This document shows, piece after piece, positions 20,395 to 31,596 of a stretch of DNA of 64,000 bases. The position numbers and the translations under genes are program-made. The first letter of the stretch is position 1, and the number at the start of each line of letters is the position of its first letter. Below the pieces are notes generated by a model that had not been told where the DNA came from, ran no database searches, and worked only from the letters and a program-made list of their open reading frames with translations. Location of the stretch: assembly GCA_946811185.2 (NCBI GenBank), contig OX328112.1:15977215-16041214 (forward strand), written 5' to 3'. This stretch comes from Hippopus hippopus (Eukaryota > Mollusca > Bivalvia > Cardiida > Cardiidae).

Positions 20395-21012
20395 CTTGAG
20401 CGCCTGTATCGCTCCACAGGCCTGATATTTCTATAATGGCGAAAGGAAGTTTTTAACAATTATCATTCAATCCTGCATTTTAGCTCACTGAAGAAACAAT
20501 TTGGTAGACAACCACCATAGGAACTTACCTGCAAAACAACAATGAAATCCAATGAATAGTTTTAGAGGAGAAATTTTTCAAAGATTTTACTTTATACCAT
20601 AAAAGGAAAATGAGTCTCCCATAAAAGCCATGTTTTTTGACAGATCTTTTTTTTTTTTTTAAGGAATTCTGTAAACCTGTATCTAAGGAACATTCCTGCA
20701 AAATAATAATGCTATCCAAATAGCGGTTTGGGAGGAGAAGATTTTTAAAGGTTTTTTACTTTGGTTGCCATGGCAACCAGAATTCTTCATGGAACACAAT
20801 TATTTGAAGGAATTTGAAAGAGGACCACCAAAGGAACATTCCTGTGAAATTTGGTAAAATTCCAGTCAATAGTTTCTGAGGAGAAGTTTTTTAAAGAAAA
20901 AGTTTACGGACGCACGGACGAACGGACGAACGAACGAACGGACGGACGGACGGACGCACGACGGACACAACGCCATGACAATAGCTCGCTGGCCTTCGGC
21001 CAGTGGAGCTAA
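20395..21012 (+). mobile_element. Helentron/'pearl'-like element, subtype 2
   Basis: Starts ACTAGAGGCGCTTGAGCGCC (5' hairpin GGCGC/GCGCC), then GCTCCAC. It has internal blocks 'aggaacattcctg' and 'gaggagaag', a (GACG/GAAC)n tract at about 20905-20970, and ends in the hairpin CTGGCC-TTC-GGCCAG followed by TGGAGCTAA. No ORF. It lies in intron 1 of the GM2A-like gene. Confidence 0.8.
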
Positions 21013-21164
21013 TTACTCCACATGACTCTTTCTCATATATTCAATCAGACCTACATGAACATCAAGTCTGGTTTTCTTGCAATACATGTTCATTCTCAAA
21101 TAACAATGAAAATACAGAGAAATAAACTTCCTTTTATTGTAATGTTTATTACATATTACACACG

Positions 21165-21403
21165 AGTTATACTTTGTGAGAATGGGGCCTAATACATCTG
21201 CAAAAAGTATCGACCAAGTCCGCGCAGGCTGACATGGGTCGAAACTTTGTGCTATCTGTAACTTTCCTGCGTGTCAAATGACCTTTCTACCTCCTGATCC
21301 AATCGATTGTTTGACTAAATAGATTTTATGGATCCATAATTGTGTGATGACTATTGTGCATCACAGTACATTAAACCCCCTTTTGCAAGAACATGGCTCA
21401 CAT
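21165..21403 (+). mobile_element. GC-core MITE family B, diverged
   Basis: 'tctgcaaaaagtatcgacca' flows straight into 'agtccgcgcaggctgac', so half of the core palindrome is deleted; right end 'cttttgcaagaacatggctc'. Confidence 0.8.
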
Positions 21404-21426
21404 GTGCATGTCCATATTCAGAAATA

Positions 21427-21642
21427 CACACTAACTCTTTCAGTGCCAAATAAATACACTCGACCTCTTTCGATGGCTCTAAATACAATCCATGAAACTT
21501 ACAAAGATTTTGACTGTATAGGCTTGACTAAATAAGCGGATGGTATAGATCAAAGATCAGACTGCACGTTCTGTGCAGTCTGATCTTGATCTATGCCGTC
21601 CGCATCTGTAATTGTTTTCGCTTTTGGCGCCGAAAGGGTTAA
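21427..21642. mobile_element. Family D-like MITE
   Basis: Hairpin of 'gatcaaagatcagactgcac' and complement at about 21545-21598; right end 'cgccgaaagggTTAA' at 21642. The outer arm differs from 14819-15035, so it may be a sub-family. Confidence 0.75.
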
Positions 21643-21751
21643 TGTAGCGTTTTGTAATTGATTAAGCGTGAATTACTAGTATACCTTCATGAATAAAGTT
21701 CCTATTATTATTATCATTTACTAAATTATTATTATTATTATTCATCTTCAG

Positions 21752-21947
21752 CCCAGAATGACAGTCCAGTGACCATCACAAATCTCAACTTTTCTCCGAA
21801 CCCTGTGTCCATGCCGGGCGTGGTGTATTTCACCATTGAAGGGTTCAGTAACCAGACATTGGGCAGATCTAGTCTCGTTCTTGACATTCAAAGAATTGGT
21901 AGCTGGTTCAACCTCCCTATACCCTGCTTGTATAATATCGGCTCTTG
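21752..21947 (+). CDS. GM2A: GM2-activator-like protein, exon 2
   Basis: Acceptor 'catcttcag', donor GTAAGT at 21948. It completes Thr31 and encodes residues 32-95 with 'VTITNLNFSPNPVSMPG', the region preceding the beta-strands of the ML fold, and 'FNLPIPCLYNIGS', matching 'IKIPCTDYIGSC' of GM2A. Cys89 and the split Cys96 are the first conserved disulfide pair. An ATT repeat precedes the acceptor. Confidence 0.9.
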
Positions 21948-22224
21948 GTAAGTTTTACTATTTTTTTTCCTTACAATCGTCATTATAGCTAGGAAGGTAC
22001 TGAAGATGATGTCCGTTTATTTTGATATTTTTATTTTATTCTGTTTTATGTTCGCTGCTTTCCGTCGAGCAAAATTGATTTTAAGCGCTAAGCACAATAA
22101 TTATTACATACTTTCGTATTTATTTTCATCAGTCATATGTAGAAAGGTGAACGATTGACTGGAACTCTTTCAAATAGGTTAACAGCTGAAATACGTTTTG
22201 CTTTTTCAAGATTCATCAGATGTT

Positions 22225-22330
22225 TTTTATGAAAGTCGCAGACAATGTAGATCCATGATTGCATGTTCTGTGCAGTCTAACTTTGATCTACAATGTCTGC
22301 AAAAGTAACTAACGCCAGGTTCAACGCAGT
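22225..22330. mobile_element. Family D fragment
   Basis: 'cagacaatgtagatccatga', 'ctgtgcagtctaactttgat' and 'ctacaatgtctgcaaaag'; the left arm has lost about ten bases. Confidence 0.6.
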
Positions 22331-22524
22331 CACGAGTAAGATGGAATTTGACGCCATTTAACTGTCTAGTCTTCCAATTCAGAATAAGAATGGAATTTGG
22401 AAATTAGAATAGTTGGTAAATAAAACTACTGAATTTCACTGATGTAGTTTAATGGCAGGATTTAATCATTTGGTAGGGCAAGTACATGTGCATAGAAACA
22501 CTTCAATAAATCCTCTAAAAATAC

Positions 22525-22835
22525 GAGCCATGCTTCATGAAAAGGGCATCTCCGTGAAGCATCATACCAAGAAAATCTTTGTATGATTAGGGATCTATAA
22601 AATCCATTAATCCACTCACAATTAACTGAATCGGGGGTAGAATGGTCCTTCGACATGCTTATAATTTACAAGTAGCAAAAAGTATCGATCAGGTCAACCT
22701 GCGTTGATTGTGCTATCCGCGAAGGCAGACCTTTTTCGAAAACCTTTGCTTCTGGGCAATTTTCTGCATATCCAAGGACTATTCTACCTCATAAACCCCC
22801 CTTTTGCTCCAAACCCCCTTTTGCTAGAGCACGCT
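22525..22835 (-). mobile_element. GC-core MITE family B, diverged and rearranged
   Basis: 'gagccatgcttcatgaaaag' at 22525; 'gtatcgatcaggtcaacctg' without a full palindrome; the string 'aaacccccttttgct' occurs twice at the right end (about 22795-22825). Confidence 0.7.
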
Positions 22836-22875
22836 TCAAAACATACTTATTACAAAGATTTCATGCATGAAAAGA

Positions 22876-22940
22876 TGTGAAACAAGTGGCAAAAAAATGC
22901 TTGTTACGAGTATTTTCTCATTTTGCCGCATGTTTTGACA
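22876..22940. mobile_element. TTAA-MITE hairpin remnant
   Basis: Only 'tgcttgttacgagtattttc' and short arms remain. Confidence 0.5.
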
Positions 22941-23156
22941 AGTGGTCTACAAGTCACAAGAGGTCTACATGCAGCAATGTGATCATCTATCAGTAACTCC
23001 TGGTGAGATAACTTTCGTGCAACATACAAATCACACGATGTTTTCCATTGCTCACAAATATCATGGGACAACTATACCCATTTGTATTTTTTTGTTCTTT
23101 GTAAATATTTCATTAATTACAGTGCTTTTCTATTCTGTTCTGTTAACCTATTTCAG

Positions 23157-23367
23157 TACGTATGACAACATGTGTACACTGCTAGATACAATGATTGCCG
23201 AAAACTGGGTTGGTATCACAGGACAGTTGGGCAGAGACATCAAAACCATGCTTAGAGACAACAGAATGAACCCGGACCTGTGTCCCCAGCCCCCGAGGAC
23301 TATATCAATTATAGAGCATCCTATTCAACTACCGAGGATGCCGTCCATCTTATCCTGGTTTGCTGCG
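23157..23367 (+). CDS. GM2A: GM2-activator-like protein, exon 3
   Basis: Acceptor 'cctatttcag'; its first base completes Cys96. Residues 97-166: TYDNMC102, a hydrophilic loop, PDLC138, then 'IIEHPIQLPRMPSILSWFAA', corresponding to the membrane-inserting loop and final strand region of GM2A. Donor GTAAGG at 23368, phase 0. The CxC pair (human 125/136) is absent, so one of four usual disulfides is missing. Confidence 0.92.
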
Positions 23368-23713
23368 GTAAGGTTCGGGTTCAGTCTTAAATCGTGTTGA
23401 TGAAGACAAATCTACAGCGGAAACAACGTGGAAAGCTAGCTTCTGAACAAATTTGTATCAATCTTCATAGAGATGGTCTTCTTTAGAATTTAGTCCCATT
23501 ACGATCTCTCGTTACTACGGCTTGTCCTTCATTTGACATAAATGACCATTTGCTAATCTTCTTGCCGCCGCAAGTGAGTGTGGCTTATCTTCAGCTCTGC
23601 ATGACCTGAAGAGCAATCTTTAGAAATCTTTCGTGATGTGGTAATGAATCATTATATACGACCTTGTTCTGATTTGTAAATAAAAGCAATGTGGGTATTC
23701 ATGCCAAACACGT

Positions 23714-23745
23714 ATTTTTTTTTGGGGGGGGGGGGGGGGGGCGAA
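23714..23745. repeat. T/G homopolymer run in GM2A-like intron 3
   Basis: Run of T followed by about 18 G, some 65 bases before the exon 4 acceptor. Such runs are prone to length error. Confidence 0.9.
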
Positions 23746-23808
23746 TAATTATGACGAACTCTTGGAACGATAAAATACCTTCTGAAACCGTTCTTGTTAA
23801 TCTTTCAG

Positions 23809-23958
23809 GGTTTGTACGAGGCCAACGTAAGGGTTATCAACTCGGAAACTAACCAAGAACTCGTCTGCTTCAATCTCAGGATGAATATAGTGCAAGGACA
23901 AGAACAACAGGAAGAAGAATGTTCGGGATATCTCGGATGCTGGTTTGGCCGGAAATAG
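23809..23958 (+). CDS. GM2A: GM2-activator-like protein, exon 4 (C-terminus)
   Basis: Acceptor 'ctttcag', phase 0, stop TAG 23956-23958. Residues 167-215: 'GLYEANVRVINSETNQELVCFNLRM' matches the last two strands of GM2A. A Gln/Glu-rich tail with Cys204 and Cys210 extends past the usual end. The mature protein would be a secreted or lysosomal lipid-transfer protein of about 194 residues. No AATAAA is seen close behind the stop; a family B element follows 90 bases on. Confidence 0.9.
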   Translation, partial: GLYEANVRVINSETNQELVCFNLRMNIVQGQEQQEEECSGYLGCWFGRK

Positions 23959-24050
23959 GCCACAGATATAACATTCCTGAAGAACCTTATCGCTAATGTC
24001 GTCAATTGACCTTTTTTGCATGAGTTGACTATCCGTATTTTTTATATTTG

Positions 24051-24308
24051 AGCCATGCTCTGCAAAAGGGGGCTTAATGCATCTCCGTGATACATGATAC
24101 CAAGTAAGTCATCACAAGATCATGGATCCATTAAGTCCATTTCATATAACAACCAACTGAATTATTAGGTAGAATGGTCCTTGGACAAGCAGAAAATCGA
24201 CGAGTAGCAAAAAATTTCGGCCCAGGTCAGCCTGCACGAACTGCGCAGGCTGACTTGGGTCGATACTTTTTGCAGATGCATTAAGGCCTTTTTTCACAAA
24301 GCATGGCT
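24051..24308 (-). mobile_element. GC-core MITE family B, complete copy
   Basis: 'gagccatgctctgcaaaagg' to 'ttttttcacaaagcatggctc'; core 'aggtcagcctgcacgaactg'. Bases 24310-24750 hold no feature. Confidence 0.85.
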
Positions 24309-24752
24309 CCTTTCTATACAAAAAGGTATATCGTTAGCATTAACACAACTTAACGGGGTAAATGATTTTTATCATTAATTTTTCTCAATGGCGATTTTGT
24401 TCTTCTGTTTTTGCAATTTTTGAATCATGTTTACAACTCGTTTAGCAACCAACCATGACGAGATAAGTACAAACTTGTACATTTTAGAAAAGTCTTCGGA
24501 CATTTCCATCTGTAAATATTCTGGTAATTAAAAACAATTTTACAGTTTATTTCTAAAGGTTTTCAGTATTATTCGTAGAAGTTTTAGAAAATAAGCATTA
24601 TGCGAAAAACATTCCCAAGTAGAACGTTGCAAGAGGAAATATGGCAGATTTGATAATAATGATAATGATTAAAAAAGAAAAAAAACATTCAAAGTTATTT
24701 TCTAAATCTCAATAATTTTCTAAATTTAAAAAGATCCGAAATTTTCATATGC

Positions 24753-24980
24753 TTAACCGTTTAGCGCACAATTCCGACTTTTAACAACCCTGGGAAAGAA
24801 AGCTTTTTTGAAACATTGTGGGAAAAGGAGTTATACTAGAAAGCAGCATCTTCTCCTTTCCTCACAATGTTTTCTACTCTCCCGAAACAAATTTCAATTT
24901 CTGAGTCACACTTATTTTGTTGTCTGCAAATGTTTTCAATTTGGACTGGTCTAAAACTTTGTAGTTTGGTAAAGATTTAA
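24753..24980. mobile_element. TTAA-MITE copy
   Basis: TTAACCGTTTAGC on the left, right end 'ggtaaagatTTAA'. The hairpin loop is altered to 'ttatactagaaagc', breaking the inner pairing. Confidence 0.85.
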
Positions 24981-25171
24981 GCAAACGGTTTAACTCTTCA
25001 GAAATAGCATTTAGCTTGCATTTTGTGACTATTTGGTGAATGCAGATAAAAGATATCTACAGCTGATGGTATAAAGTGTCACAAGTGTATGACAATGAAC
25101 AATGAATTAGAAAAAGTAATTGATGAGCTACATGGTTATGGCAATAACATACTAACAGTACAAGAGGTAAC

Positions 25172-25442
25172 ATAGGACATGCTCTGGCAAAAGGGGGTAC
25201 AATGCGATTTCGTGATGTATGAATACCAAGCAAGGCGTCACATGTATAATTATGGATAACTAAAATCCATTTCCATCCACAACCAATTAAATTATGAGGT
25301 AGAATTAATTGTCCATGGTCATGCAGAAATTTCAAAGATAGCAAAAGATTACGGCTCATGTCAGCCTTCGCAGACTGCAGGCTGAAGTTTATTGATACTT
25401 TTTGCAGATGCATTAAACCCCCTTTTCACAGAGTATGGCTCA
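25172..25442 (-). mobile_element. GC-core MITE family B, complete copy
   Basis: 'acatgctctggcaaaagggg' to 'cttttcacagagtatggctc'; core reduced to 'gtcagccttcgcagactgca'. Confidence 0.8.
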
Positions 25443-25581
25443 AATATATCTTTCACTAATTTTCACTGTCTATGTACTGAAGATTGATTTATTTTGTATG
25501 TCTCTATTTGTACTGATATTTTTATTGAATCTTTATTTCGGAAAAAAGGTGTTCTGTGTAGTTATCTTATGTCATTTATAC

Positions 25582-25850
25582 ATGAGCCATGCTCTGGGGA
25601 AAAGGGGGCTTCATGTATCTGTTAAAAAGTATTTACCAGGGAAAGCCTACACAGTGGGCGCAGGCTGGCCTGGGCTGAAACCTTTTGCTATAAATAAATT
25701 TTCTGCATGTCCAAGGACCCATTAATCTCATGATTCAGTCAGTTGTTATAGAAAGAGGACTTTCCTTATAGATACATGTTTATGTGAACACTTGCTTGGT
25801 ACCGTGCATCAGAGACATGCACTAAGCTCCTTTTGCCACAGCATGGCTCA
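25582..25850 (+). mobile_element. GC-core MITE family B, complete copy
   Basis: 'tgagccatgctctggggaaa' to 'ccttttgccacagcatggctc'; core diverged to 'aagcctacacagtgggcgca'. Confidence 0.8.
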
Positions 25851-25924
25851 GTCATGTAACTTGAAGAGAAAACTTACTTTGTTTTCACTAGCAGTGATAC
25901 AATGAGAATGAGAAATGCATTGAT

Positions 25925-26232
25925 TGATTGATTGTATGCAGGACTTTTTTTTTCAACATTATTTCAGTTCTATCGCAGTGGCCAGTGCACCAATCCATGA
26001 TTTTCCGGAGTTTCTTTTACCCGTATTTCTCACAATATTCTGCCCAAGCCACTGGCTGTTTTCCAACACAACCATCATGACAACAATCGTCAGCGGTGAG
26101 AGAGGAATGAATCCTGTCGCAATGACTATAATCAATCAAAAGAAAGAAATTAGCCGAGCCGGGGATCGAAACAGTGACCCCCCTTTCTTAAGTCCTGTAT
26201 GCTACTGACTGAGCTACCGGGGCTCGGCACAA
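25925..26232 (-). mobile_element. Family E SINE at left edge of duplication unit 1
   Basis: Minus strand. Head with A and B boxes at about 26155-26230, tail reaching (TTGA)n at about 25918-25935. Homology with unit 2 starts inside this SINE at about 25972 (pairs with 48790). Confidence 0.9.
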
Positions 26233-26329
26233 GTAACACAATAAGGACAGCATCATGGCTCGGCACTACAATAAGGACAACATCATTCATAATACATATA
26301 TTATACCTTTATTAAGTCATATATAGCCA

Positions 26330-27095
26330 AAACCATTTGTAAACAATAAGTTTTTGATAGCTACTGCCAATGGTGTGTTCTAAGAGAGTATGTTGAGTCT
26401 TGTTGCATAGTTCTGGGAGCCTCTTGTCTGACATCCTAAGAAGACGTCAACAAACTTTGAGAAAATTTTATACCCTATATAAATCATGTGGGAACGTCAT
26501 AACTCATTATATTTAAAAAAAGTTTAAGCTACCAAGAAGTGTCCAAAATATATTTACAGAAGGGCATATTACAAAAAATCTTTTACACCTGATTAAAGAT
26601 AATTAGGCATGTATTCAAAGGAGTTACAACTGACATGAAGTGGCCAAGATATATTTACAAAATGAGGTTACAGATGCATTATGGAGCCCCCCAGATTTCA
26701 GAACCATAGTTCAAGTTAGGGCCTATACTTGAAACAAACATTTTGAAAAGGCTGTAAATGTGGAATTCTTCCTTTCACCACAACTATATGTAGACAGTTT
26801 CTATCTTTCTAGCTAGTATGCTTTATTTGAAAATACATTAGCTGACTATTTAGTTGCATAGCTCGACTCTTACTAACCATATCATGCCACAACACCACCA
26901 TCCCCCTTGTTTCTAAATACTACTGTTTTTGTTTCACAAAATTTGAAACCAGAAATTCTATTTTTTTCTCGTCATTGGTCATCCTATAATTATTATAGAT
27001 TTTATAATGGCCAGGTCAAAGTGTCATCTTTTTCTATATTCAGAAGACTTTTATGTCCTGGCATAAGTTTTGAGATTTTAGTTTTCAAACTTTTT
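26330..27095. other. Non-coding block conserved between duplication units
   Basis: No ORF support. Matched nearly base for base at 49374-50150. It may be distal 3' flank of the SDR gene (minus strand); on that strand 'gactTAATAAAGG' occurs at about 26315. Confidence 0.6.
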
Positions 27096-27096
27096 T

Positions 27097-27290
27097 GACC
27101 CTGTAACAAATAACCCCGAGTTTAAATGACTCTGAGGAAGTACAGTTACAAAAACATTTCAGGAAAAAGTACAAAATGCTGTTCACCAGAATGGTACATA
27201 TTCCCAGAGAAATCCCATCTATTCAGTTGCATTTGATTTGTCATCTGCAAAATTATTGATTTCAATCTACCCTCTTGTAAAAAAATAACT
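27097..27290. mobile_element. TTAA-MITE, old copy shared by both units
   Basis: 'gaccctgtaacaaataaccc', 'tgttcaccagaatgg', 'gatttgtcatctgcaaaatt'; no intact hairpin. Equivalent at 50154-50346. Confidence 0.65.
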
Positions 27291-28192
27291 AGAACATTTA
27301 TACAATACAAAGCCATCTGACACACGTGTATATGAAAATGAAAAGGTTTATTTAAACTCTCAATACTCGTTGTCTACATGTATAAACTACACAAAAACTT
27401 GTTAATTTTTACAAGACTCCACACATGTAAATGAAGCTGATATGTTCAGTCCATGAGCAACACAAATAAGTAGAAACTATAAGCTTGTTTTAACAAAATA
27501 TGTAATCTTGCAACCTATCACACTCAAATCCACATAAAGCTAGATCTGTCACAAAAGGTGCAGTGATATCACACCATGGATTCTGATAAATAAGAAAAAG
27601 CAGTAGAAAGACTCATACAGGTCAAAGTGTCCTGGTAAGTAATTCTTCAATGTTTCGGCTAAGAAACCTGGAAATCACATCTTGCATGTCTTTAGATCAT
27701 TTAGTATAATTGTAAGACCATGTTTCAAAATATTCACAGCAAAACTGTCAAATACGTACAAGACAAGAGTTTATCATAGTATCTACATGTAGCCCTGAAG
27801 AAATATACTTAAACTTACATAATGAAACTGTGTAAAGTATTTCTAAAATTGTCCTATGTTAAACAAAGGTTATAATCCAAACAAAATTTATTAATAGAAG
27901 GATTAAGTCACTGTTATAGCAAAATCCCACATTCACGTCCTTATGAACTACAGTCATACCAAACGAGAGGCAAGGCTCTTTTTAAGGACTGCAAAATTCC
28001 TTTGCTCAAATTGTCAGAGCTGTTCCAAATTGCATGTTGGCAAGCATAGTCCCAGATTCCCCCTTTCCAAAGGCAGGTAGTATTAGAAATATTGGAGCTC
28101 TTAAGAAATTTACCATCTTTGCATTTCATAATCCTGACAGTTCCTTTTTGTATGAAGATCAATGACAAATATGACAAAGCACATTTTGCTCT
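27291..28192. other. Non-coding block conserved between units
   Basis: Matched at 50347-51255. On the minus strand 'gtttAAATAAAccttttc' near 27340-27355 is a possible polyadenylation signal for the SDR gene, which would give a 3' UTR of roughly 4 kb. This is an inference only. Confidence 0.4.
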
Positions 28193-28387
28193 TTAACCCA
28201 TTACCACACAATCCCTACTTTTGACGACCCTGAGAAAGAAGCCTTTAGAAAACATTGTCTCCTTTTCCCACAATGTTTTCTACCCATCCCAAAATAAATT
28301 TCGAATTCTGAGTCACATTAATTTTGTCGTCTGCAAGTTCTTTCAATTTGGACCAGTCTAAAATTTTGTCGTTTGGGAAAGAGTTAA
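28193..28387. mobile_element. TTAA-MITE insertion present only in unit 1
   Basis: TTAA 28193-28196, element 28197-28383, TTAA 28384-28387. Unit 2 has one TTAA in 'ctctTTAActcttttcc' at 51256. One hairpin arm has been deleted ('acattgtctccttttcccac'). Confidence 0.9.
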
Positions 28388-28581
28388 CTCTTTTCCAGGT
28401 TTAATCCAGGATTCTAACAACCCTGACAAGTAGAGCATCTAAAAAAGGCTACCAGTATTTTCTACTTTTTCACAATTTTTCATCTCTTTCAGACATAAAT
28501 TCCATCATTTGAGCCATGTTTGTTTGTCATCTTTAGTCAATATGGACTAGTCCAGGATTTTATTGTTTGCTAAAGAGTTAA
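28384..28581. mobile_element. TTAA-MITE, older copy shared by both units
   Basis: TTAACTCTTTTCC to 'ctaaagagTTAA'. Hairpin reduced to 'ggctaccagtattttc'. Equivalent at 51256-51494. Confidence 0.8.
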
Positions 28582-28851
28582 CATTACACTCAACAAATTT
28601 TTACAACCTAACATTAGGCGATACATGTACATTCAAAATTCAAATATTAAAACCAATTACCAGGCTTTAAGGAGTAGGATACATTCAAAAGAAAACTAAA
28701 GCACAGCCAAAGAAAACATGAAATAAGAAATATCTTTCAAAAACACAGATGGCATAAATATGCCAGCAAGTAGTCAAGGGCCCTTAGAATAAACATGTCC
28801 ACATTTTTTACCAATTACAAATTTCTATTTATTCATATGTTATCATTACCA

Positions 28852-30058
28852 ACAAAAGGGCCTCATGGCCCTGAAGTTGCTCACCTGAGTCTTTTGATAA
28901 AAAATGACCCATTTCCAATCTCTTCAGAGATATTAAAACAAACATTCTACAATTACTCATTACATGTAGTACTGGACTTACAAATATGGCCTCTAGAGTG
29001 CACACAAGCTTTTTCTAGAATTTGTCTCAGCAGCCTACTTGACATGTAGAAATTATCCAGACATACATTCTGACAAACTTTCATGAGTATTTGAAAGAAA
29101 ATGTGATCTAGTGACCTAGTTTTTTATCCAACATCAACCATTTTCATACTAGTCAAAGATATTATCAAGACAAGCATTCTGACCAAACTTCAAGATTATT
29201 TGACTGAAAATGTGGCCTCTAGAGGGCACACAAGGTTTTTCTAAGATTTCACCAAGTGACCTACTTTTTGACCTCACATGACCCATTTTCAAACTCATTC
29301 AAGCTATCATCACGACAAACATTATGATCAACTTTGAAGAGCATTTGACTGAAAATGTGGCCTCTGGAGTGTACACAAAGGTTTTTCTAAGAATAGACCT
29401 AGTGACCTAGTTTCTGACCAGACATGGCCCATTTTTAAACTTGTCTGTGATATTATGAAGACAAACATTCTGACCAACTTTCAAGAGTATTTAAGAGAAA
29501 ATGTGGCTTGTACACAAGGATTTCCTAAGATTTGACCAAGTGGCCCAGTTTTTGACCCGACATGGTCCATTTCTGAACTTGTTTCAGATATCATCATGAC
29601 AAACATTCTGACCAACACTCAGGAGTATTGGACACAAAATGTGGCCTCTGAGGCATACACAAGTTTTTCTAAGATGTGACCTGGTGATCTAGTGTTTCAT
29701 CCAACATGGCCCATTTTTTAACTAGTCTGAATTATCATCAAGGCAAACATTCAGACCAACTCAAAAGAGTACTGGACAGAAAATGTGACCTCTAGAGCGT
29801 ACAAAAGATTTTTCTAAGATTTGACCTTGTGACCTAGGTTTTGGCCCGACATGACCCATTTTCCAACTTATCTGAGATATCATTAAGGAAACATTCTGAC
29901 CAAGTTTCATGAGTATCGGACTGAAAATGTGGCCTCTAGAGCATACATAAGGTAAGAAGTTGATGACAGATGATGGACGACACACGACGGACGCTGGACA
30001 GTGGACACAGCACGATCAAAATAGCTCCCCATGAGCACTTTGTGCTCAGGTGAGCTAA
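28852..30058 (+). mobile_element. Helentron/'pearl'-like element, subtype 1, with tandem array
   Basis: Starts ACAAAAGGGCCTCATGGCCCT, then GCTCACCTGAGTC. The middle holds about eight diverged ~145-bp monomers, each with 'gacaaacattctgacc', 'gaaaatgtggcctctaga' and 'tttttctaagatttgacc'. After an ACGG-type tract it ends with hairpin GAGCAC-TTT-GTGCTC, then AGGTGAGCTAA. Absent at the matching site in unit 2 ('taccaaaaagtaggtc', about 51760). No ORF. Confidence 0.85.
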
Positions 30059-30114
30059 AAGTAGGTCAAAAGCCAGCACATTCAGCTAATTTGACAAATA
30101 CAAGTACAAAAAAA

Positions 30115-30305
30115 GAAAATTTTGGACTTGACCAAGATGAATGCATTTGCAGACAAGAAATAAAATGGGATTAGGATATTTTGCTCTGTCATTAAAAGGG
30201 GTAAATAAACATTGTCGGAAAAGGAGAAAAAACTTTATACTAGCATTTTCTCCTTTTCTCACAATGTTTTCAAAAGCCTTCGTCCTCAGTCAAAGGGTTA
30301 GGATT
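30115..30305. mobile_element. TTAA-MITE copy shared by both units
   Basis: 'agatgaatgcatttgcagac', hairpin damaged here ('gaaaaaactttatactagca') but intact in unit 2 at about 51915-51975. Confidence 0.8.
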
Positions 30306-30454
30306 AGGGTTATTACATTTGTTATCCTGTGTCTATTATACAGCCTATAAAATAGCTATCATACAACAGACAAAACTTCTTTGGATCAATATGCTTCCAT
30401 TGCCAATAAAACTACTACTACTACTCTATATGGAAGCTTGAATACATTAGAAAA

Positions 30455-30665
30455 TGGTGTTTTGCACCTCTTTTTGACATTATTTCAGTCCTGTCACAAC
30501 ATTAGCTCATGTCATGTATGTCCTAGGTTTCGCCAAATAAGGCTAGGACTATGAAGTGTCTTGCCCAAGGACACTTCAACAAAAACTCTAGCGCTTCTTA
30601 TGGGACTTGAAGCCCGGCATCCAGATTACCAGTCCTGCACTGAGCCACACGGAACCCTAGGTAAA
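30455..30665 (-). mobile_element. Family J SINE
   Basis: Minus-strand head with B box 'gggcttcaagtcccat' at about 30595-30655; body 'gtgtccttgggcaagacact'; tail 'actgaaataatgtc'. Equivalent at 52212-52400. Confidence 0.8.
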
Positions 30666-30679
30666 GACATCCTTTACAA

Positions 30680-30785
30680 ATGATCCGTGCTATGTGAAAA
30701 GGAGACTTAATGCATCTGCAAAAAGTATCAGCCAAGGTCAGCCTGCGCAGTCCGCGCAGGCTGACCTGGGCCGAAACTTTTCGAT
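30680..30785 (+). mobile_element. GC-core MITE family B, left part only
   Basis: 'gatccgtgctatgtgaaaag', core palindrome at about 30735-30768, ends after 'gccgaaactttt'. Absent at the equivalent place in unit 2. Confidence 0.8.
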
Positions 30786-30988
30786 ACTGGTCAAAGAACC
30801 TTTTTCCCAAGGTCATCAAAACATTGTATTGTTTGGTAAAAAAATATGGAGAAAGTGCTAGTCCTTTTCCCACAATGATTTCTACTCTATGAAAGACAAA
30901 TTCAATCATTTGTGCCACTCTGACTTAGTCGTCTGCAAGTGTTTCTAATTTGGACAAGTATAAAATCTTGTTGTCTGTCAAAGTGTTA
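30786..30988. mobile_element. TTAA-MITE copy shared by both units
   Basis: 'ggtcatcaaaacattgtatt' then right half with 'cttagtcgtctgcaagtg'; equivalent 53359-53541. Confidence 0.7.
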
Positions 30989-31158
30989 AGATCAACATAG
31001 ACTGTACACAACATTTAGATATAATGAGATTAAATGCCTGAGTAATACATTTTGCATAGATTGCGTAGAGAAATCTGCATCTTTGGTATAAACAACTAGA
31101 AATGCAAAAAAAATATCTAAGAAGTTCAAAATACAAAACTTTTCAGTGCCCAAACAAC

Positions 31159-31303
31159 TTAACCCTTTACCGCACTAAACTCTGAAGGAAGAAGTCTTCT
31201 GAAAACATTGTGGGAAAATGAGAAAATGCTGGTAACTACAATGTTTTCAAAAGGCTTCTATCTCAGGGTCGTAAAAACCAGGGACTGTTTCAGACAGGGT
31301 TAA
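31159..31303. mobile_element. TTAA-MITE, internally deleted
   Basis: TTAACCCTTTACC at 31159 and 'cagggTTAA' at 31303; only the left arm and right terminus remain (145 bp). Confidence 0.85.
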
Positions 31304-31468
31304 GTCAAGTTATCCTCCGTTGAGTTTTAGTGGAAATAAAAACACAATGTCATGTAAGGTCAGTATTTGGTAATTCAACAGTTTTAGATCTGCAATAGTG
31401 TCCACTTTTACAGTATTGTGTAAAACATTCTCAGTAGTTGAGATTTTCAGCAAAATAACTTTCTTTCT

Positions 31469-31565
31469 TCACTTTAACCCAGTCATTTCCACAGACACCT
31501 CCCACAATTTAGCAGCAGCTTCATCATCTTCCGCAGATGGCTGTGGTTTTGTCAAGGCACAGTCT
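31469..31565 (-). CDS. SDR (retinol dehydrogenase-like) unit 1, exon 7
   Basis: Minus strand; acceptor 'atattttcag', stop TGA 31469-31471. It encodes the C-terminal tail (R)DCALTKPQPSAEDDEAAAKLWEVS then VEMTGLK. 'DCAL' and 'AAKLWE' are typical of the RDH11-14 C-terminus. Entered in phase 2 from exon 6. Confidence 0.9.
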
Positions 31566-31596
31566 CTGAAAATATAAAGAAACAAGGAAGACCTTT

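Noticed and set aside
27941..28177. Minus-strand ORF of 78 codons in a block conserved between units
   Set aside because: The frame is not kept in the unit 2 copy (indels around 51035-51130), so conservation reflects duplication, not coding.
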